Shown here: positions 52,389-61,586 of the stretch, one piece after another | Layout of the letters: the number at the start of each line of letters is the position of its first letter | Numbering within the stretch: the stretch's first letter is position 1 | Source of the DNA: Ruminococcus sp. XPD3002 | Lineage (GTDB): Bacteria > Bacillota > Clostridia > Oscillospirales > Ruminococcaceae | NCBI GenBank assembly: GCA_900119535.1 | Contig: FPJT01000002.1 | Coordinates: 248,001-312,000 of the forward strand | Reading direction: 5' to 3' | Length of the DNA stretch: 64,000 nucleotides | Program-made: the position numbers and the translations under genes | The notes under the pieces: model-generated | Seen by the model: the letters and a program-made list of their open reading frames with translations, nothing else | What the model was told of the DNA's origin: nothing | Databases searched by the model: none

Positions 52389-53560
52389 ATACCTTCTCTC
52401 TTGCAGATATTGCCATTTATCATTACAAGTAAGGGTTCGGACATAAGGTCGAGCGGATCACAGCCCTTCGGGTAGATCTGTATATCGGCATCCTTGCCCT
52501 TTGTGAGAGTGCCTGCAACGTCCTCTATACCGAGTATCTCGGCAGGTACAACAGTAAGCGCCCTGAGAGCTTCCTCACGGTCGAGACCGCCCTTTACGGC
52601 AGCCTGTGCCGAAAGCGGAAGGTACTGTATCGGGATAACGGTATGGTCTGTACAGATAGCGATCTTTACTCCGTTTTCGTGGAGGACTTTTGCGTTTTCG
52701 AGTTCAAGTCCGCGCATTTCGGGCTTGCAGCGGTCGCAGATTATAGGACCGCAGATAACGGGAACTTCCTCTTCTGCGATGATATCGGCTATCTTGTGTC
52801 CCTCTGTGCCGTGTATGATAACGGGATCGAGGCTGAACTCCTTTGCGATGCGTATAGCAGTACATATATCGTCCGCACGGTGACAGTGGAAGAATGCTTT
52901 CTGCTTGCGGTCGAGGAGGGGCATGAGTGCTTCGCACTTTATATCGTACTCAGGCGGTTCGTAGTTCTCGTTATCCGAGTAGTAGCTGTCCATATCGTGG
53001 GAATAGCGGCGTGTTTTATAGAGTCCCTCACGTATAATGGCGGTAACAGCCATACGTGTCATGGGAGTTTCATTTTTGTCGCTGTAAACACGCTTTGGGT
53101 TCTCGCCCATAGCGAACTTGATGCCGCATGTTCTTACGAGCATATCGTCAACACGGCGTCCTGCGGTCTTTATCACGCATATCTCACCGCCGCAGGCATT
53201 GGCGCTTCCGGGACAGGAAGCCGCTGCGGTTATACCTCTCATCCTTGCTTCCTCGAAGCAGCGGTCGAAGGGGTTGATGCCGTCGATAGCGCGCATCTGC
53301 GGAGTGAAGGGATCTGTGGACTCGTTGCAGTCGTCCCCCTCGAAGTCGAGACCGTCCTCGATGATGCCGAGGTGGGTATGAGCGTCGATGAATCCGGGAA
53401 GCACGATACCGCCCTTTGCGTCGATGCTGTCCTCTGTGAGAGTGTCGGGGACTCCGCTTCCCACTGCGGTTATTTTACCGTCGTTAACTTCTATCCAGCC
53501 GCAGTCTGTTACCTCTGCGGAGTTTTCCATAGTATGAATCTCTGCATTATAAATAAACAT
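52385..53560 (-). CDS. Amidohydrolase (imidazolonepropionase-like)
   Basis: 391 aa. Metal-dependent hydrolase: N-terminal beta-sandwich (MFIYNAEIHTME), metal site FIDAHTHLG (near 56-64), further His in FFHCHRAD and VIIHGTEGH, and ICTDHTVIP with the catalytic Asp near 315. The sequence is that of a clostridial amidohydrolase group with no assigned substrate; a dipeptidase or deacetylase role cannot be decided. Twelve bases after aroK, so part of that operon. Confidence 0.85.
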   Translation of the reverse strand: MFIYNAEIHTMENSAEVTDCGWIEVNDGKITAVGSGVPDTLTEDSIDAKGGIVLPGFIDAHTHLGIIEDGLDFEGDDCNESTDPFTPQMRAIDGINPFDRCFEEARMRGITAAASCPGSANACGGEICVIKTAGRRVDDMLVRTCGIKFAMGENPKRVYSDKNETPMTRMAVTAIIREGLYKTRRYSHDMDSYYSDNENYEPPEYDIKCEALMPLLDRKQKAFFHCHRADDICTAIRIAKEFSLDPVIIHGTEGHKIADIIAEEEVPVICGPIICDRCKPEMRGLELENAKVLHENGVKIAICTDHTVIPIQYLPLSAQAAVKGGLDREEALRALTVVPAEILGIEDVAGTLTKGKDADIQIYPKGCDPLDLMSEPLLVMINGNICKREGI

Positions 53561-53572
53561 ATTAACTCCGAT

Positions 53573-54073
53573 CTATCTGAACTTTTTAACCGAATCCGCA
53601 ATGATCTCAGCGACTTCTATAGGACTGCCCTGAGCGTCTACATGTATCGTTGAGTGCCTGCGGTAGATATCTATCCTGTCGTTATAACGTTTAAGCAGTT
53701 CCTCTTTTGTGGAGGAAGCTGCAATGGGACGATTGCTGTCGCCGCATATACGCTCATAGCAGGTCTCGAAGGGAACGTCCAGAAATACTACTGCTCCTGC
53801 ATCGGCAGCAGCCTTTGCAGAGTCGGGATTGAGCATAGCACCGCCTCCGCAGGCAATAACAGCGGACTTTCCGCACATTGAGCGTATCGTTTCGGCTTCC
53901 ACCTGACGGAAGTAGGGTTCGCCTTTTTCGGCGAATATATCGGGAATGGACATTTTCTGCGATTCGACGATAAGCTCGTCCGTATCATAAAAGCCGCAGC
54001 CGAGTTTTTTAGCTGTCAGCTTGCCGATAGTTGATTTTCCGCAGCCCATGAAGCCGCATAGAAATATAGTCAT
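53573..54073 (-). CDS. aroK: Shikimate kinase
   Basis: 166 aa P-loop kinase that phosphorylates shikimate at O3 in chorismate synthesis. Walker A GFMGCGKST at residues 7-15, shikimate-binding FYDTDELI and CGGGAML, and the lid RPIAASSTKEELLKRYNDR are present. Downstream of aroE by 15 bases. Confidence 0.94.
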   Translation of the reverse strand: MTIFLCGFMGCGKSTIGKLTAKKLGCGFYDTDELIVESQKMSIPDIFAEKGEPYFRQVEAETIRSMCGKSAVIACGGGAMLNPDSAKAAADAGAVVFLDVPFETCYERICGDSNRPIAASSTKEELLKRYNDRIDIYRRHSTIHVDAQGSPIEVAEIIADSVKKFR

Positions 54074-54088
54074 GATAATAACTCCTGA

Positions 54089-54922
54089 TTAACTGTTCAT
54101 GTTGTTTACTTCGTTTTCTACGTCAAGGATTATCTTTGAAATGTCTTCGGGTGCGAAGTGACCGCCGTACCAGTATTCGTGAGCCTTTACAGCCTGATAT
54201 ACCAGCATTGAAGCACCGCCTACAGCTGTTCTGCCGAGGGCGCGGGCTTTCTTCATTAGAAGAGTCTCGGTCGGGTTGTAGATAACGTCGAAGAAGCTGA
54301 GGCAGTTCTCTATAACGCTGTCGGACACTGCAACAGCATCCGTATTCGGGTACATGCCAACGGGGGTAGCGTTGATGAGAAGGTCATACTTGCCGTTTAT
54401 CTCCGAAATGTCGATTATCTTTACAGCAGCGCTGCATTTTGCAAGTATCTCAGCCATTACGAGCTGAGCGTTCTTTACGTCCTGAGGGATAACAGCGATA
54501 GTGAGGTTTCCGCCGTGAAGTGCAGTCTCAATAGCTATCATTCGTCCTACGCCGCCGCAGCCGAGAAGAAGCACATTTCCGTCCAGCGGAAGCAGCTCTG
54601 CGGAACGAAGGAAGCCGTCGCAGTCGGTGTTGTATCCGACAAGTCTTCCGTTCTCGTTGCTGATGCAGTTTACCGAATTGTATCTGAGAGCACTTTCGCC
54701 GAGTTCATCGGTGAGCGGTATAACTGCGGTCTTATGCGGAATGGTTATATTGAAACCCTTAAGGCTGCGGAGCATGTCCGCACTTCCTGCGAGGTCCGCA
54801 GGATCGATATCGATGAGGTCATATGAGAAGTCCGATATCCTACTGAGCTCAAACAGCTTTTTGTGTATTAGGGGGGACATGGAATGTCCGAGAGGATGTC
54901 CTATAAGTCCGTATTTATCCAT
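54089..54922 (-). CDS. aroE: Shikimate dehydrogenase
   Basis: 277 aa. Reduces 3-dehydroshikimate with NADPH. The N-terminal GLIGHPLGHSMSPLIHKKLF carries the substrate Ser residues, NITIPHKTAV the catalytic Lys, and NVLLLGCGGVGRMIA the nucleotide-binding loop. Overlaps the fabD stop by 8 bases and precedes aroK. Confidence 0.95.
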   Translation of the reverse strand: MDKYGLIGHPLGHSMSPLIHKKLFELSRISDFSYDLIDIDPADLAGSADMLRSLKGFNITIPHKTAVIPLTDELGESALRYNSVNCISNENGRLVGYNTDCDGFLRSAELLPLDGNVLLLGCGGVGRMIAIETALHGGNLTIAVIPQDVKNAQLVMAEILAKCSAAVKIIDISEINGKYDLLINATPVGMYPNTDAVAVSDSVIENCLSFFDVIYNPTETLLMKKARALGRTAVGGASMLVYQAVKAHEYWYGGHFAPEDISKIILDVENEVNNMNS

Positions 54923-55850
54923 ATATTTCCTCTGCCTTTCCGAGAGTTTCCATATTCTCTATATTGTATATCCTTACGTTTTCGAGAGTTCTCTTTACGA
55001 GTCCTGCGAGTGTCTTTCCGGGACCGAATTCCACGAATGTATCAGCGCCGTCAGCCTGCATAGCCTGAAGCTCGGAAGTAAAGCGGACAGGTGATACGAT
55101 GTGCTTTGCGAGAAGTGAAGGCATATCGCTGAAATCTGTAAGCTCGCCGCCTGTAACGTTGGAGTAATACTTCACAGTGGGCTTGCGGAAGGTGATAGTT
55201 TTTGCTGTCTCGTAGAACTTGTCCGCAGCGGGCTGCATGAGTTTGGAGTGGAAAGCTCCTGCGACCTTCAATGGCTGAACTCTTGCCTTAAGCTCCTTGA
55301 ATACCTCGCTTACCTCCTCGACGCCTTCGGGAGTACCTGCGATAACGGTCTGCATAGGCGAATTTAAGTTTACGGCTGCAACGTAATTCTTTGCGGAATC
55401 GCATACCTCGACTATCTTTTCGGGATCGATTTTCATAACTGCTGCCATAGCGCCCTTTGTGCTTCGTGCAGCCTCGTCCATAGCCTCGGCTCTTGCCTTG
55501 ATAAGGCGGAAAACGTCCTCGAGTGATACCATTCCCGACATTGTGAGAGCGGCGTATTCACCGAGTGAGTGACCTGCAACGCCGTCAAAACGGAATGGGA
55601 TGCCTGCGTTGTGAGTTTTTGTGATAGCCGCTGAATTGCAAACCAGTGAAGTAAGGAGAATAGCGGGCTGTGCGTTTATAGTCTGAGCGAGTTCTTCGGG
55701 AGTGCTGTCGAAGCAGACTGCTCTCATGTCTCTGCCGAGTATGTCTGAAGCGATGTCGTAAAGCTCACCTGTATGAGGGTAAGCTTCGAGGATATCTTTT
55801 CCCATTGCAGGGTACTGTGAACCCTGACCTGAAAATAGTGAAATTGTCAT
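54915..55850 (-). CDS. fabD: Malonyl-CoA:ACP transacylase
   Basis: 311 aa. Loads malonyl groups on ACP for fatty acid synthesis. FSGQGSQYPAMG at the N-terminus and the nucleophile Ser95 in GHSLGEY are present; the second catalytic His lies in VAGAFHSKLM. In most Firmicutes fabD is inside the fab operon; here it is first in a divergent operon ahead of aroE and aroK, facing fabH across a 247-bp intergenic region. Confidence 0.95.
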   Translation of the reverse strand: MTISLFSGQGSQYPAMGKDILEAYPHTGELYDIASDILGRDMRAVCFDSTPEELAQTINAQPAILLTSLVCNSAAITKTHNAGIPFRFDGVAGHSLGEYAALTMSGMVSLEDVFRLIKARAEAMDEAARSTKGAMAAVMKIDPEKIVEVCDSAKNYVAAVNLNSPMQTVIAGTPEGVEEVSEVFKELKARVQPLKVAGAFHSKLMQPAADKFYETAKTITFRKPTVKYYSNVTGGELTDFSDMPSLLAKHIVSPVRFTSELQAMQADGADTFVEFGPGKTLAGLVKRTLENVRIYNIENMETLGKAEEIYG

Positions 55851-55932
55851 AACTGTAAACTTCCTTTCTGTAAGTTATACACAAGCTACTGTTTTAATTG
55901 CCGAAATTCCACACTGGATTTTGTGTAAAATG

Positions 55933-55974
55933 ACGATATTTTGCTTTTGCCGAAGCAAAGGGATAAAATATCGT
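55933..55974. promoter_or_regulatory. Palindromic element between divergent fabD and fabH
   Basis: ACGATATTTT...AAAATATCGT is a perfect 10-bp inverted repeat enclosing a second one, TTTGC-CGAA-GCAAA. It lies between the divergent fatty acid genes and could be an operator for a lipid regulator (FapR or FabT type) or a hairpin. No such regulator gene is in the window. The only fabH -10 candidate seen is TATAAT near 56031. Confidence 0.5.
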
Positions 55975-56097
55975 TGCAAAAAATGCGGAAATGATTTACA
56001 ATATATTTGTATGCTGTGAATGCGTACATATATAATATAGCATAAAAATTCAGTTTTTACAACTGTTTTATGAGAATTCCTTCAAAGGAGATAGAAA

Positions 56098-57084
56098 ATG
56101 GGCATCGAGATTCTCGGCACAGGAAGCTATGTTCCCGAACAGAAGCTTACAAATGACGACTTTACTAAATTCATTGACACAAACGACGAGTGGATAAGAA
56201 CACGTACAGGGATCACCGAAAGAAGAATGGCAGGCTGGGAGCCTACATGGTATATGGGTGCGAAGGCTTCGGCTCAGGCACTTGAAAGAGCAGGCATATC
56301 TGCGGAAAAGATAGACCTTATCATATCGTGTACAGCTACAGCGGACTTCCACACACCTTCAATGGCAAGCGTTATACAGCGTGAGCTGGGAGCAGTGAAC
56401 GCTGCTGCCTTCGACCTCAACGCCGCATGTTCAGGCTTTGTTTATGCACTGGATGTGGCTCGCCGATTCCTTCAGACAGGCGACGGCATGGAACATATAC
56501 TGGTAGTTGCCAACGAATCGCTCTCCCGCTTCCTTGACTTCGAGGACCGCGGAAGCTGTATACTCTTCGGCGACGGTGCTTCCGCTGCTGTAGTTACAAA
56601 AAGCGACAAGCTCTATTCGTCTCATCTCGCTTCTGACGGCACAGGCGCACAGTATCTCTGTGCAAGAAGCTTGCAGGTAGCTCCCGAGGTAAAGGTAGAG
56701 ACAGATTTCAATGACGGATTTACCGACAAGCCGCTCCACAAGCTCTATCAGGACGGCAAGGAAGTGTACAAGTTCGCTACCAAGGCACTGCCTAAGTCCT
56801 TTGAACTCGCTGCCGCAAAGATCGGCATCACAAAGGACGAGATAGACTGGTTCATACCTCATCAGGCCAATATCCGCATTATCGAGACTGCCGCAAAGCA
56901 CCTCGGCGCACCTATGGAGAAGTTCATAGTAACTCTTGACCACTACGGCAATACCTCCAGCGCTTCGATACCTCTCGCACTGAACGAGGGCATCGAAAAG
57001 GGACTTATAAAGCGCGGTCAGAAGCTGGCTCTCATCGGCTTCGGAGCAGGTCTCACATACGGCGGAATAATACTCGAATACTAA
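56098..57084 (+). CDS. fabH: Beta-ketoacyl-ACP synthase III
   Basis: 328 aa. Condenses acetyl- or branched acyl-CoA with malonyl-ACP to start fatty acid synthesis. Catalytic Cys111 (NAACSGFVYAL), His in WFIPHQAN and Asn in YGNTSSAS are visible. RBS AAAGGAGA. First gene of a plus-strand fatty acid operon running to the window end. Confidence 0.96.
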   Translation: MGIEILGTGSYVPEQKLTNDDFTKFIDTNDEWIRTRTGITERRMAGWEPTWYMGAKASAQALERAGISAEKIDLIISCTATADFHTPSMASVIQRELGAVNAAAFDLNAACSGFVYALDVARRFLQTGDGMEHILVVANESLSRFLDFEDRGSCILFGDGASAAVVTKSDKLYSSHLASDGTGAQYLCARSLQVAPEVKVETDFNDGFTDKPLHKLYQDGKEVYKFATKALPKSFELAAAKIGITKDEIDWFIPHQANIRIIETAAKHLGAPMEKFIVTLDHYGNTSSASIPLALNEGIEKGLIKRGQKLALIGFGAGLTYGGIILEY

Positions 57085-57095
57085 GGAGATAAATT

Positions 57096-58022
57096 ATGAA
57101 AACAAGAATCACCGAACTTTTAGGCTGTGAATATCCGATAATACAGGGCGGTATGGCATGGGTAGCAGAGCATACTCTTGCTTCCGCAGTTTCAAACGCA
57201 GGCGGAATAGGTCTTATTGCAGGCGGAAGCGCTCCGATAGACTACCTCCGCGATCAGATACGCAAGTGTAAGGAAAAGACCGATAAGCCGTTCGGTGTGA
57301 ACATAATGCTCATGAGTCCGAATGCTGCCGATCTTGCACAGCTCTGCATAGACGAGAAGGTAGCTGTTGTAACTACAGGTGCAGGCAATCCTGCTGCTTA
57401 TATCCCTGCATGGAAGGAAGCAGGCATAAAGGTAATACCTGTTATCCCTTCAGTCGCTCTTGCAAAGAGAATGGAACGTGCAGGTGCTGATGCAGTTGTT
57501 GCAGAGGGTACCGAATCAGGCGGACATATCGGCGAGAACACTACTATGTGCCTCGTACCGCAGGTAGTTGATGCACTGGAGATACCCGTTATCGCAGCAG
57601 GCGGTATCGCTGACGGCAGAGGAATGGCAGCTTCATTCATGCTTGGTGCAGAGGGTGTACAGATAGGTACACGCTTCCTTGCTTCAGAGGAGTGTCAGAT
57701 ACATCCTACATTCAAGGAACTGGTAGTAAAGGCAAAGGATACCGACAGCGTTGTAACGGGACGATATACAGGTCATCCATGCAGAAACATAAAGACAAAG
57801 TTCTCGAAGAAGCTTGCTAACGGAGAAAAGGACGGAAGTCTTACTCCAGACGAGTTCGAGAAGCTTACACTGGGTTCTCTCCGCAAGGCAGTTCAGGACG
57901 GAAATCTCGACGAGGGTTCTTTCCTCTGCGGAGCTATCGCAGGAATGATAAACGATGTCAAGCCTTGTGCAGAGATCGTAAAGGAAATAATGGATCAGGC
58001 TGAGAAGCTTCTCGGCAAGTGA
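57096..58022 (+). CDS. fabK: Enoyl-ACP reductase FabK (FMN type)
   Basis: 308 aa. FMN-dependent reductase of the nitronate monooxygenase fold that performs the last step of each elongation cycle; FabK enzymes are insensitive to triclosan. PIIQGGMAWVAEHTLASAVS at the start, GTESGGHIGE with the catalytic His, and VIAAGGIADGRG and GVQIGTRFL for phosphate binding are all present. No fabI or fabL is seen. Confidence 0.95.
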   Translation: MKTRITELLGCEYPIIQGGMAWVAEHTLASAVSNAGGIGLIAGGSAPIDYLRDQIRKCKEKTDKPFGVNIMLMSPNAADLAQLCIDEKVAVVTTGAGNPAAYIPAWKEAGIKVIPVIPSVALAKRMERAGADAVVAEGTESGGHIGENTTMCLVPQVVDALEIPVIAAGGIADGRGMAASFMLGAEGVQIGTRFLASEECQIHPTFKELVVKAKDTDSVVTGRYTGHPCRNIKTKFSKKLANGEKDGSLTPDEFEKLTLGSLRKAVQDGNLDEGSFLCGAIAGMINDVKPCAEIVKEIMDQAEKLLGK

Positions 58023-58082
58023 GCAGAGATCAGTAAACAGTGCAGTTACAGTGTACAATCATGGTATTATTTGGAGTGAAAA

Positions 58083-58289
58083 ATGAAACAGTATAAATTC
58101 GTAAGGGTAAAATACGACTGCTGGAGCAATCTTTACGTCTTCAAAAAAGATAAAGAAAAGATATCTCCGCGCAAGGTCATTGAGGATATGGCTGAACAGG
58201 GGTACAGATTCGTTGAGCATCTTCCTGTGCGCCGGGGCGCATACGGCAGCCTTCAGGAGTACGACCTTGTATTTGAAAAGGACATATGA
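58083..58289 (+). CDS. Small conserved-looking protein (DUF4177-like)
   Basis: 68 aa: MKQYKFVRVKYDCWSN, then DVIEDMAEQGYRF-type helix (KVIEDMAEQGYRFVEHLPVR) and a strand YDLVFEKDI. The beta-helix-beta pattern resembles DUF4177 proteins. Upstream TTTGGAGTGAAAA gives a usable ribosome site. It lies between fabK and fabG, in the same orientation, with no terminator, so it is likely co-transcribed. Function unknown. Confidence 0.65.
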   Translation: MKQYKFVRVKYDCWSNLYVFKKDKEKISPRKVIEDMAEQGYRFVEHLPVRRGAYGSLQEYDLVFEKDI

Positions 58290-58427
58290 CAATTACATTT
58301 GTCACTGACATAATTACATCTGACCTGTTTACTTTGCAGACTAAAACGGTTAGAATCAAGAGTGTGATACAAAACTGCTCGAAAAAACATGCCGCAGTTT
58401 ACTGCGGTGATAATACGGAGGTAAAAT

Positions 58428-59168
58428 ATGGCAACAGCAATAATTACAGGCGCTTCACAGGGAATCGGAGCGTGTATCGCTAAAAGACTCGCAAAAGACG
58501 GCTTCGATGTGGTCATAAACCACTATCCAAGCGACTCCGATAAGGAAAAGGCTCTGGCAGTTGCAGAGGAGTGCCGTGCTCTCGGCGTAAAGGCTGAGTG
58601 CTATGCAGCGGACGTTTCAAAGTTCGACCAGTGCGAGGCTATGGTCAAGCAGGTCAAGGAGGACTTCGGAAGCATCGATGCCCTCGTGAACAATGCAGGC
58701 ATCACAAAGGATACTCTCCTTGCACGAATGAAGGAAGAGGACTATGATGCTGTTATCGCTGTAAATCAGAAGAGCGTTTACAATATGACAAAGCACGTAT
58801 GCAGCGTTATGATGAAGCAGCGCCACGGACGTATCGTAAATGTATCATCTGTTGCAGGTCTTTACGGAAATCCCGGACAGATGAATTATTCCGCTTCAAA
58901 AGCCGCTATTATCGGCATGACCAAGACTACTGCAAAGGAGTTCGGTTCACGTAATATCACATGCAACGCTGTTGCTCCCGGACTTATCAGAACTCCCATG
59001 ACAGATGTGCTTTCAGACGAGCTGAAGGCCAAGATGATAGATGCTGTAGCTCTCAAGCGCTACGGTGAACCTGATGAGATCGCATCGGTCGTTTCATTCC
59101 TCCTCTCGGATGACGCTTCCTACGTTACAGGACAGGTCATCGAGATCTCAGGCGGACTGTCAATGTGA
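58428..59168 (+). CDS. fabG: 3-oxoacyl-ACP reductase
   Basis: 246 aa short-chain dehydrogenase. NADPH-binding TGASQGIG (7-14), NNAG (88-91), catalytic Ser140/141, Tyr154 and Lys158 (YSASK) are in place. Reduces 3-ketoacyl-ACP in each elongation round. RBS GGAGGT. Confidence 0.95.
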   Translation: MATAIITGASQGIGACIAKRLAKDGFDVVINHYPSDSDKEKALAVAEECRALGVKAECYAADVSKFDQCEAMVKQVKEDFGSIDALVNNAGITKDTLLARMKEEDYDAVIAVNQKSVYNMTKHVCSVMMKQRHGRIVNVSSVAGLYGNPGQMNYSASKAAIIGMTKTTAKEFGSRNITCNAVAPGLIRTPMTDVLSDELKAKMIDAVALKRYGEPDEIASVVSFLLSDDASYVTGQVIEISGGLSM

Positions 59169-59208
59169 CCGTATACATAAAATCAAGAAAGAAAGGTATT
59201 ATTTATCT

Positions 59209-60465
59209 ATGAGCAGAAGAGTTGTTATCACAGGCCTCGGAGCTGTTACTCCGCTCGGAACAGGAGTAGGAAAGTTCTGGGAAGGAATACGACAGGGAAA
59301 GGTCGGCATATCATTGATAGATACCTTTGATACCGCAAATACAGGTGTCAAGGTATGCGGATTCGTCCGTGACTTCAATGAGGAAGACTATTTCGACGTA
59401 AAGGGATGCTTCGACAAGAAGGAATCAAAGCGTATGGACCGCTTTACAAAATACGCTCTCGTTGCAACACATGAGGCGCTTATGGATGCTGGTACGGATT
59501 TCAGTGATATCGATCCCTACAGGGCAGGCGTTCTTGTGGGTTCGGGTATCGGCGGTATCGACCTTACCCTTACAGAGTATACAAAGTTCCTTGAAAAGGG
59601 TGCAGGCAGAGTTTCTCCGTTCTATGTGCCTATGATGATAAGCAATATGGCGGCAGGCACTATCTCCATGAAGACGGGCTTCCGCGGAGCTAATTTCGAT
59701 ATAACCACAGCCTGTGCCACAGGTACACACTCCATAGGCGAGGCTTTCAGAAAGATAAAGGACGGCTACCTTGATGTGTGCATCGCAGGAGGTACAGAGT
59801 CCGCAAGAAGCGAGTTCACTTACGCAGCATTCTCCAATATGAAGGCGCTTACTAAGTGCGATGACGTTAACAAGGCATCTGTTCCATTCGATAAGGACAG
59901 AAGCGGATTCGTTCTCGGCGAAGGAAGCGGAATACTCATCCTTGAGGAGTATGAACACGCAAAGTCACGCGGCGCAAAGATATACGCAGAGGTCGGCGGC
60001 TACGGCGCTACCTGCGACGGATACCACATGACATCACCTATGCCGAGCGGTGAAGCAGCAGGAATGGGAATGTCCCTTGCAATAAAGGAAGCAGGTCTTG
60101 AACCTTCACAGGTGGACTACATCAACGCTCACGGCACTTCAACAGGTCTTAACGACAAGTACGAGACCGCTGCTATAAAGCTTGCGTTCGGCGATGCTGC
60201 AAAGAAGGTAAAGATAAACTCCACAAAATCGATGATAGGACATCTTCTCGGTGCGGCAGGTGCTGTTGAAGCTGTTGTTCTGGCAAAGTCCATAGAGGAA
60301 GGCTTTATCCACGCAACAGTCGGCACAACTACACCCGATGAGGAGTGCGACCTTGATTACTGCATAAACGGCAGCATCGAGCAGGAAGTCAATGCAGCCA
60401 TTTCCAACTCACTTGGATTCGGCGGACATAATGCTACGGTATGCTTCAAAAAGGTCAGAGACTGA
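59209..60465 (+). CDS. fabF: Beta-ketoacyl-ACP synthase II
   Basis: 418 aa from the ATG at 59209 (MSRRVVITGLGAVTPLG, the standard FabF start). Catalytic Cys169 (TTACATGTHS) and the two His in NAHGTSTGLND and GHLLGAAG are present. The frame opens 48 codons earlier, inside fabG, without a start signal. The ribosome site is weak (AAAGG about 14 bases away). Confidence 0.95.
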   Translation: MSRRVVITGLGAVTPLGTGVGKFWEGIRQGKVGISLIDTFDTANTGVKVCGFVRDFNEEDYFDVKGCFDKKESKRMDRFTKYALVATHEALMDAGTDFSDIDPYRAGVLVGSGIGGIDLTLTEYTKFLEKGAGRVSPFYVPMMISNMAAGTISMKTGFRGANFDITTACATGTHSIGEAFRKIKDGYLDVCIAGGTESARSEFTYAAFSNMKALTKCDDVNKASVPFDKDRSGFVLGEGSGILILEEYEHAKSRGAKIYAEVGGYGATCDGYHMTSPMPSGEAAGMGMSLAIKEAGLEPSQVDYINAHGTSTGLNDKYETAAIKLAFGDAAKKVKINSTKSMIGHLLGAAGAVEAVVLAKSIEEGFIHATVGTTTPDEECDLDYCINGSIEQEVNAAISNSLGFGGHNATVCFKKVRD

Positions 60466-60477
60466 GGAGGACGATAT

Positions 60478-60930
60478 ATGGAAAAGATATATGGTCAGAT
60501 AGACATAGAGACTATAGAAAAGCTTGCTGATATTGTCAACGGCAAGGAGCTTTCCGAAATAACCGTTTCAGACGGCGATAAGACTATTACCATAAAGGGC
60601 AGAAAATGTATGCCTGTTCCGATGCCTCCTGCACCGCCTGTAAGCGCTGCACCTGCGGCTGCGGAAAAACCTGCACCAAAGAACGAGGCAGTGAACGGAA
60701 ATATAGTAAAATCCCCGATAGTCGGTACGTTCTATGCTTCACCATCTCCCGATAAGGCACCTTTCGTCAAAGTCGGCGACAAGGTTAGCAAGGGCGATAT
60801 CATAATGATAATAGAGTCGATGAAGCTGATGAACGAGATACAGTCCGATTTCGACGGTGTCGTTGAACAGATACTCGTTTCAGACGGTCAGGCTGTTGAA
60901 TTCGACCAGCCGCTCATGATAATAAAGTAA
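60478..60930 (+). CDS. accB: Biotin carboxyl carrier protein of acetyl-CoA carboxylase
   Basis: 150 aa. An N-terminal segment, a Pro/Ala linker (about 46-70) and a biotinyl domain with Lys116 in ESMKLMNEI. It carries carboxybiotin between AccC and AccDA. Twelve bases after fabF, in the same operon. Confidence 0.95.
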   Translation: MEKIYGQIDIETIEKLADIVNGKELSEITVSDGDKTITIKGRKCMPVPMPPAPPVSAAPAAAEKPAPKNEAVNGNIVKSPIVGTFYASPSPDKAPFVKVGDKVSKGDIIMIIESMKLMNEIQSDFDGVVEQILVSDGQAVEFDQPLMIIK

Positions 60931-60933
60931 ACT

Positions 60934-61563
60934 ATGGATAACGGGAATATAAGCGGAAGAAAGTTCAGGTATATAACTCAGGAAGTAATTGACGCAGGTT
61001 ATCTTAATATAACCTCCACCGATATGTTCAACGAACTGAGAGAATTCAATATACTGATGCAGGATATGCGTATGCTGAAGCTGAGGTTCTATCTGGAGTA
61101 TTCTGTGGTAGTGCTGCTGAATCTGATAGTTCTCCCTCTGGGCCTGCTTCTTTTGGCGGCACCCGGAGAACTGAGATCAGGCTGGATCATGGGACCTATG
61201 AGAAAGCTTGCTTTACAGGATGAGATGTCGGCATATGCGGTTTCAGCGGTATTTGTCCTTGCGTATCTTTTCTGCTTTGTGTTCTTTGTGGTACACAAAA
61301 AGGATTACAGTCCGAAGAAATGCCTTTTGTATACGCTCTTCCTGATCCCTGTGAATCTTATCTATATCATTGTATATATATGCAATTTTTCTCTCATGTA
61401 CTTTTTCAATGATCTTGACAGACGGCTGAAAAATGAGATGGGATACCCTCATTTCATCCGCATTGCAGATAGATATCCCCAGCCTGAAAAAGAGGAAGAA
61501 GAGGAACATGAGATATCATTCGATGATTACAAATCAGATGTCAACGATATGGAGACTCTGTGA
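60934..61563 (+). CDS. Membrane protein of unknown function inside the fab operon
   Basis: 209 aa. An N-terminal polar part (RKFRYITQEVIDAGYLNIT), three or so hydrophobic segments (about 52-76, 97-122, 128-155) and an acidic C-terminus (EKEEEEEHEISFDDYKSD). It begins 3 bases after accB and ends 23 before fabZ, so it is plainly part of the operon, yet no known fatty acid gene fits. No family recognised; an accessory role in lipid synthesis is only a guess from position. Confidence 0.75.
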   Translation: MDNGNISGRKFRYITQEVIDAGYLNITSTDMFNELREFNILMQDMRMLKLRFYLEYSVVVLLNLIVLPLGLLLLAAPGELRSGWIMGPMRKLALQDEMSAYAVSAVFVLAYLFCFVFFVVHKKDYSPKKCLLYTLFLIPVNLIYIIVYICNFSLMYFFNDLDRRLKNEMGYPHFIRIADRYPQPEKEEEEEHEISFDDYKSDVNDMETL

Positions 61564-61586
61564 ATAAACCAGATAAGGAGTAAGCT

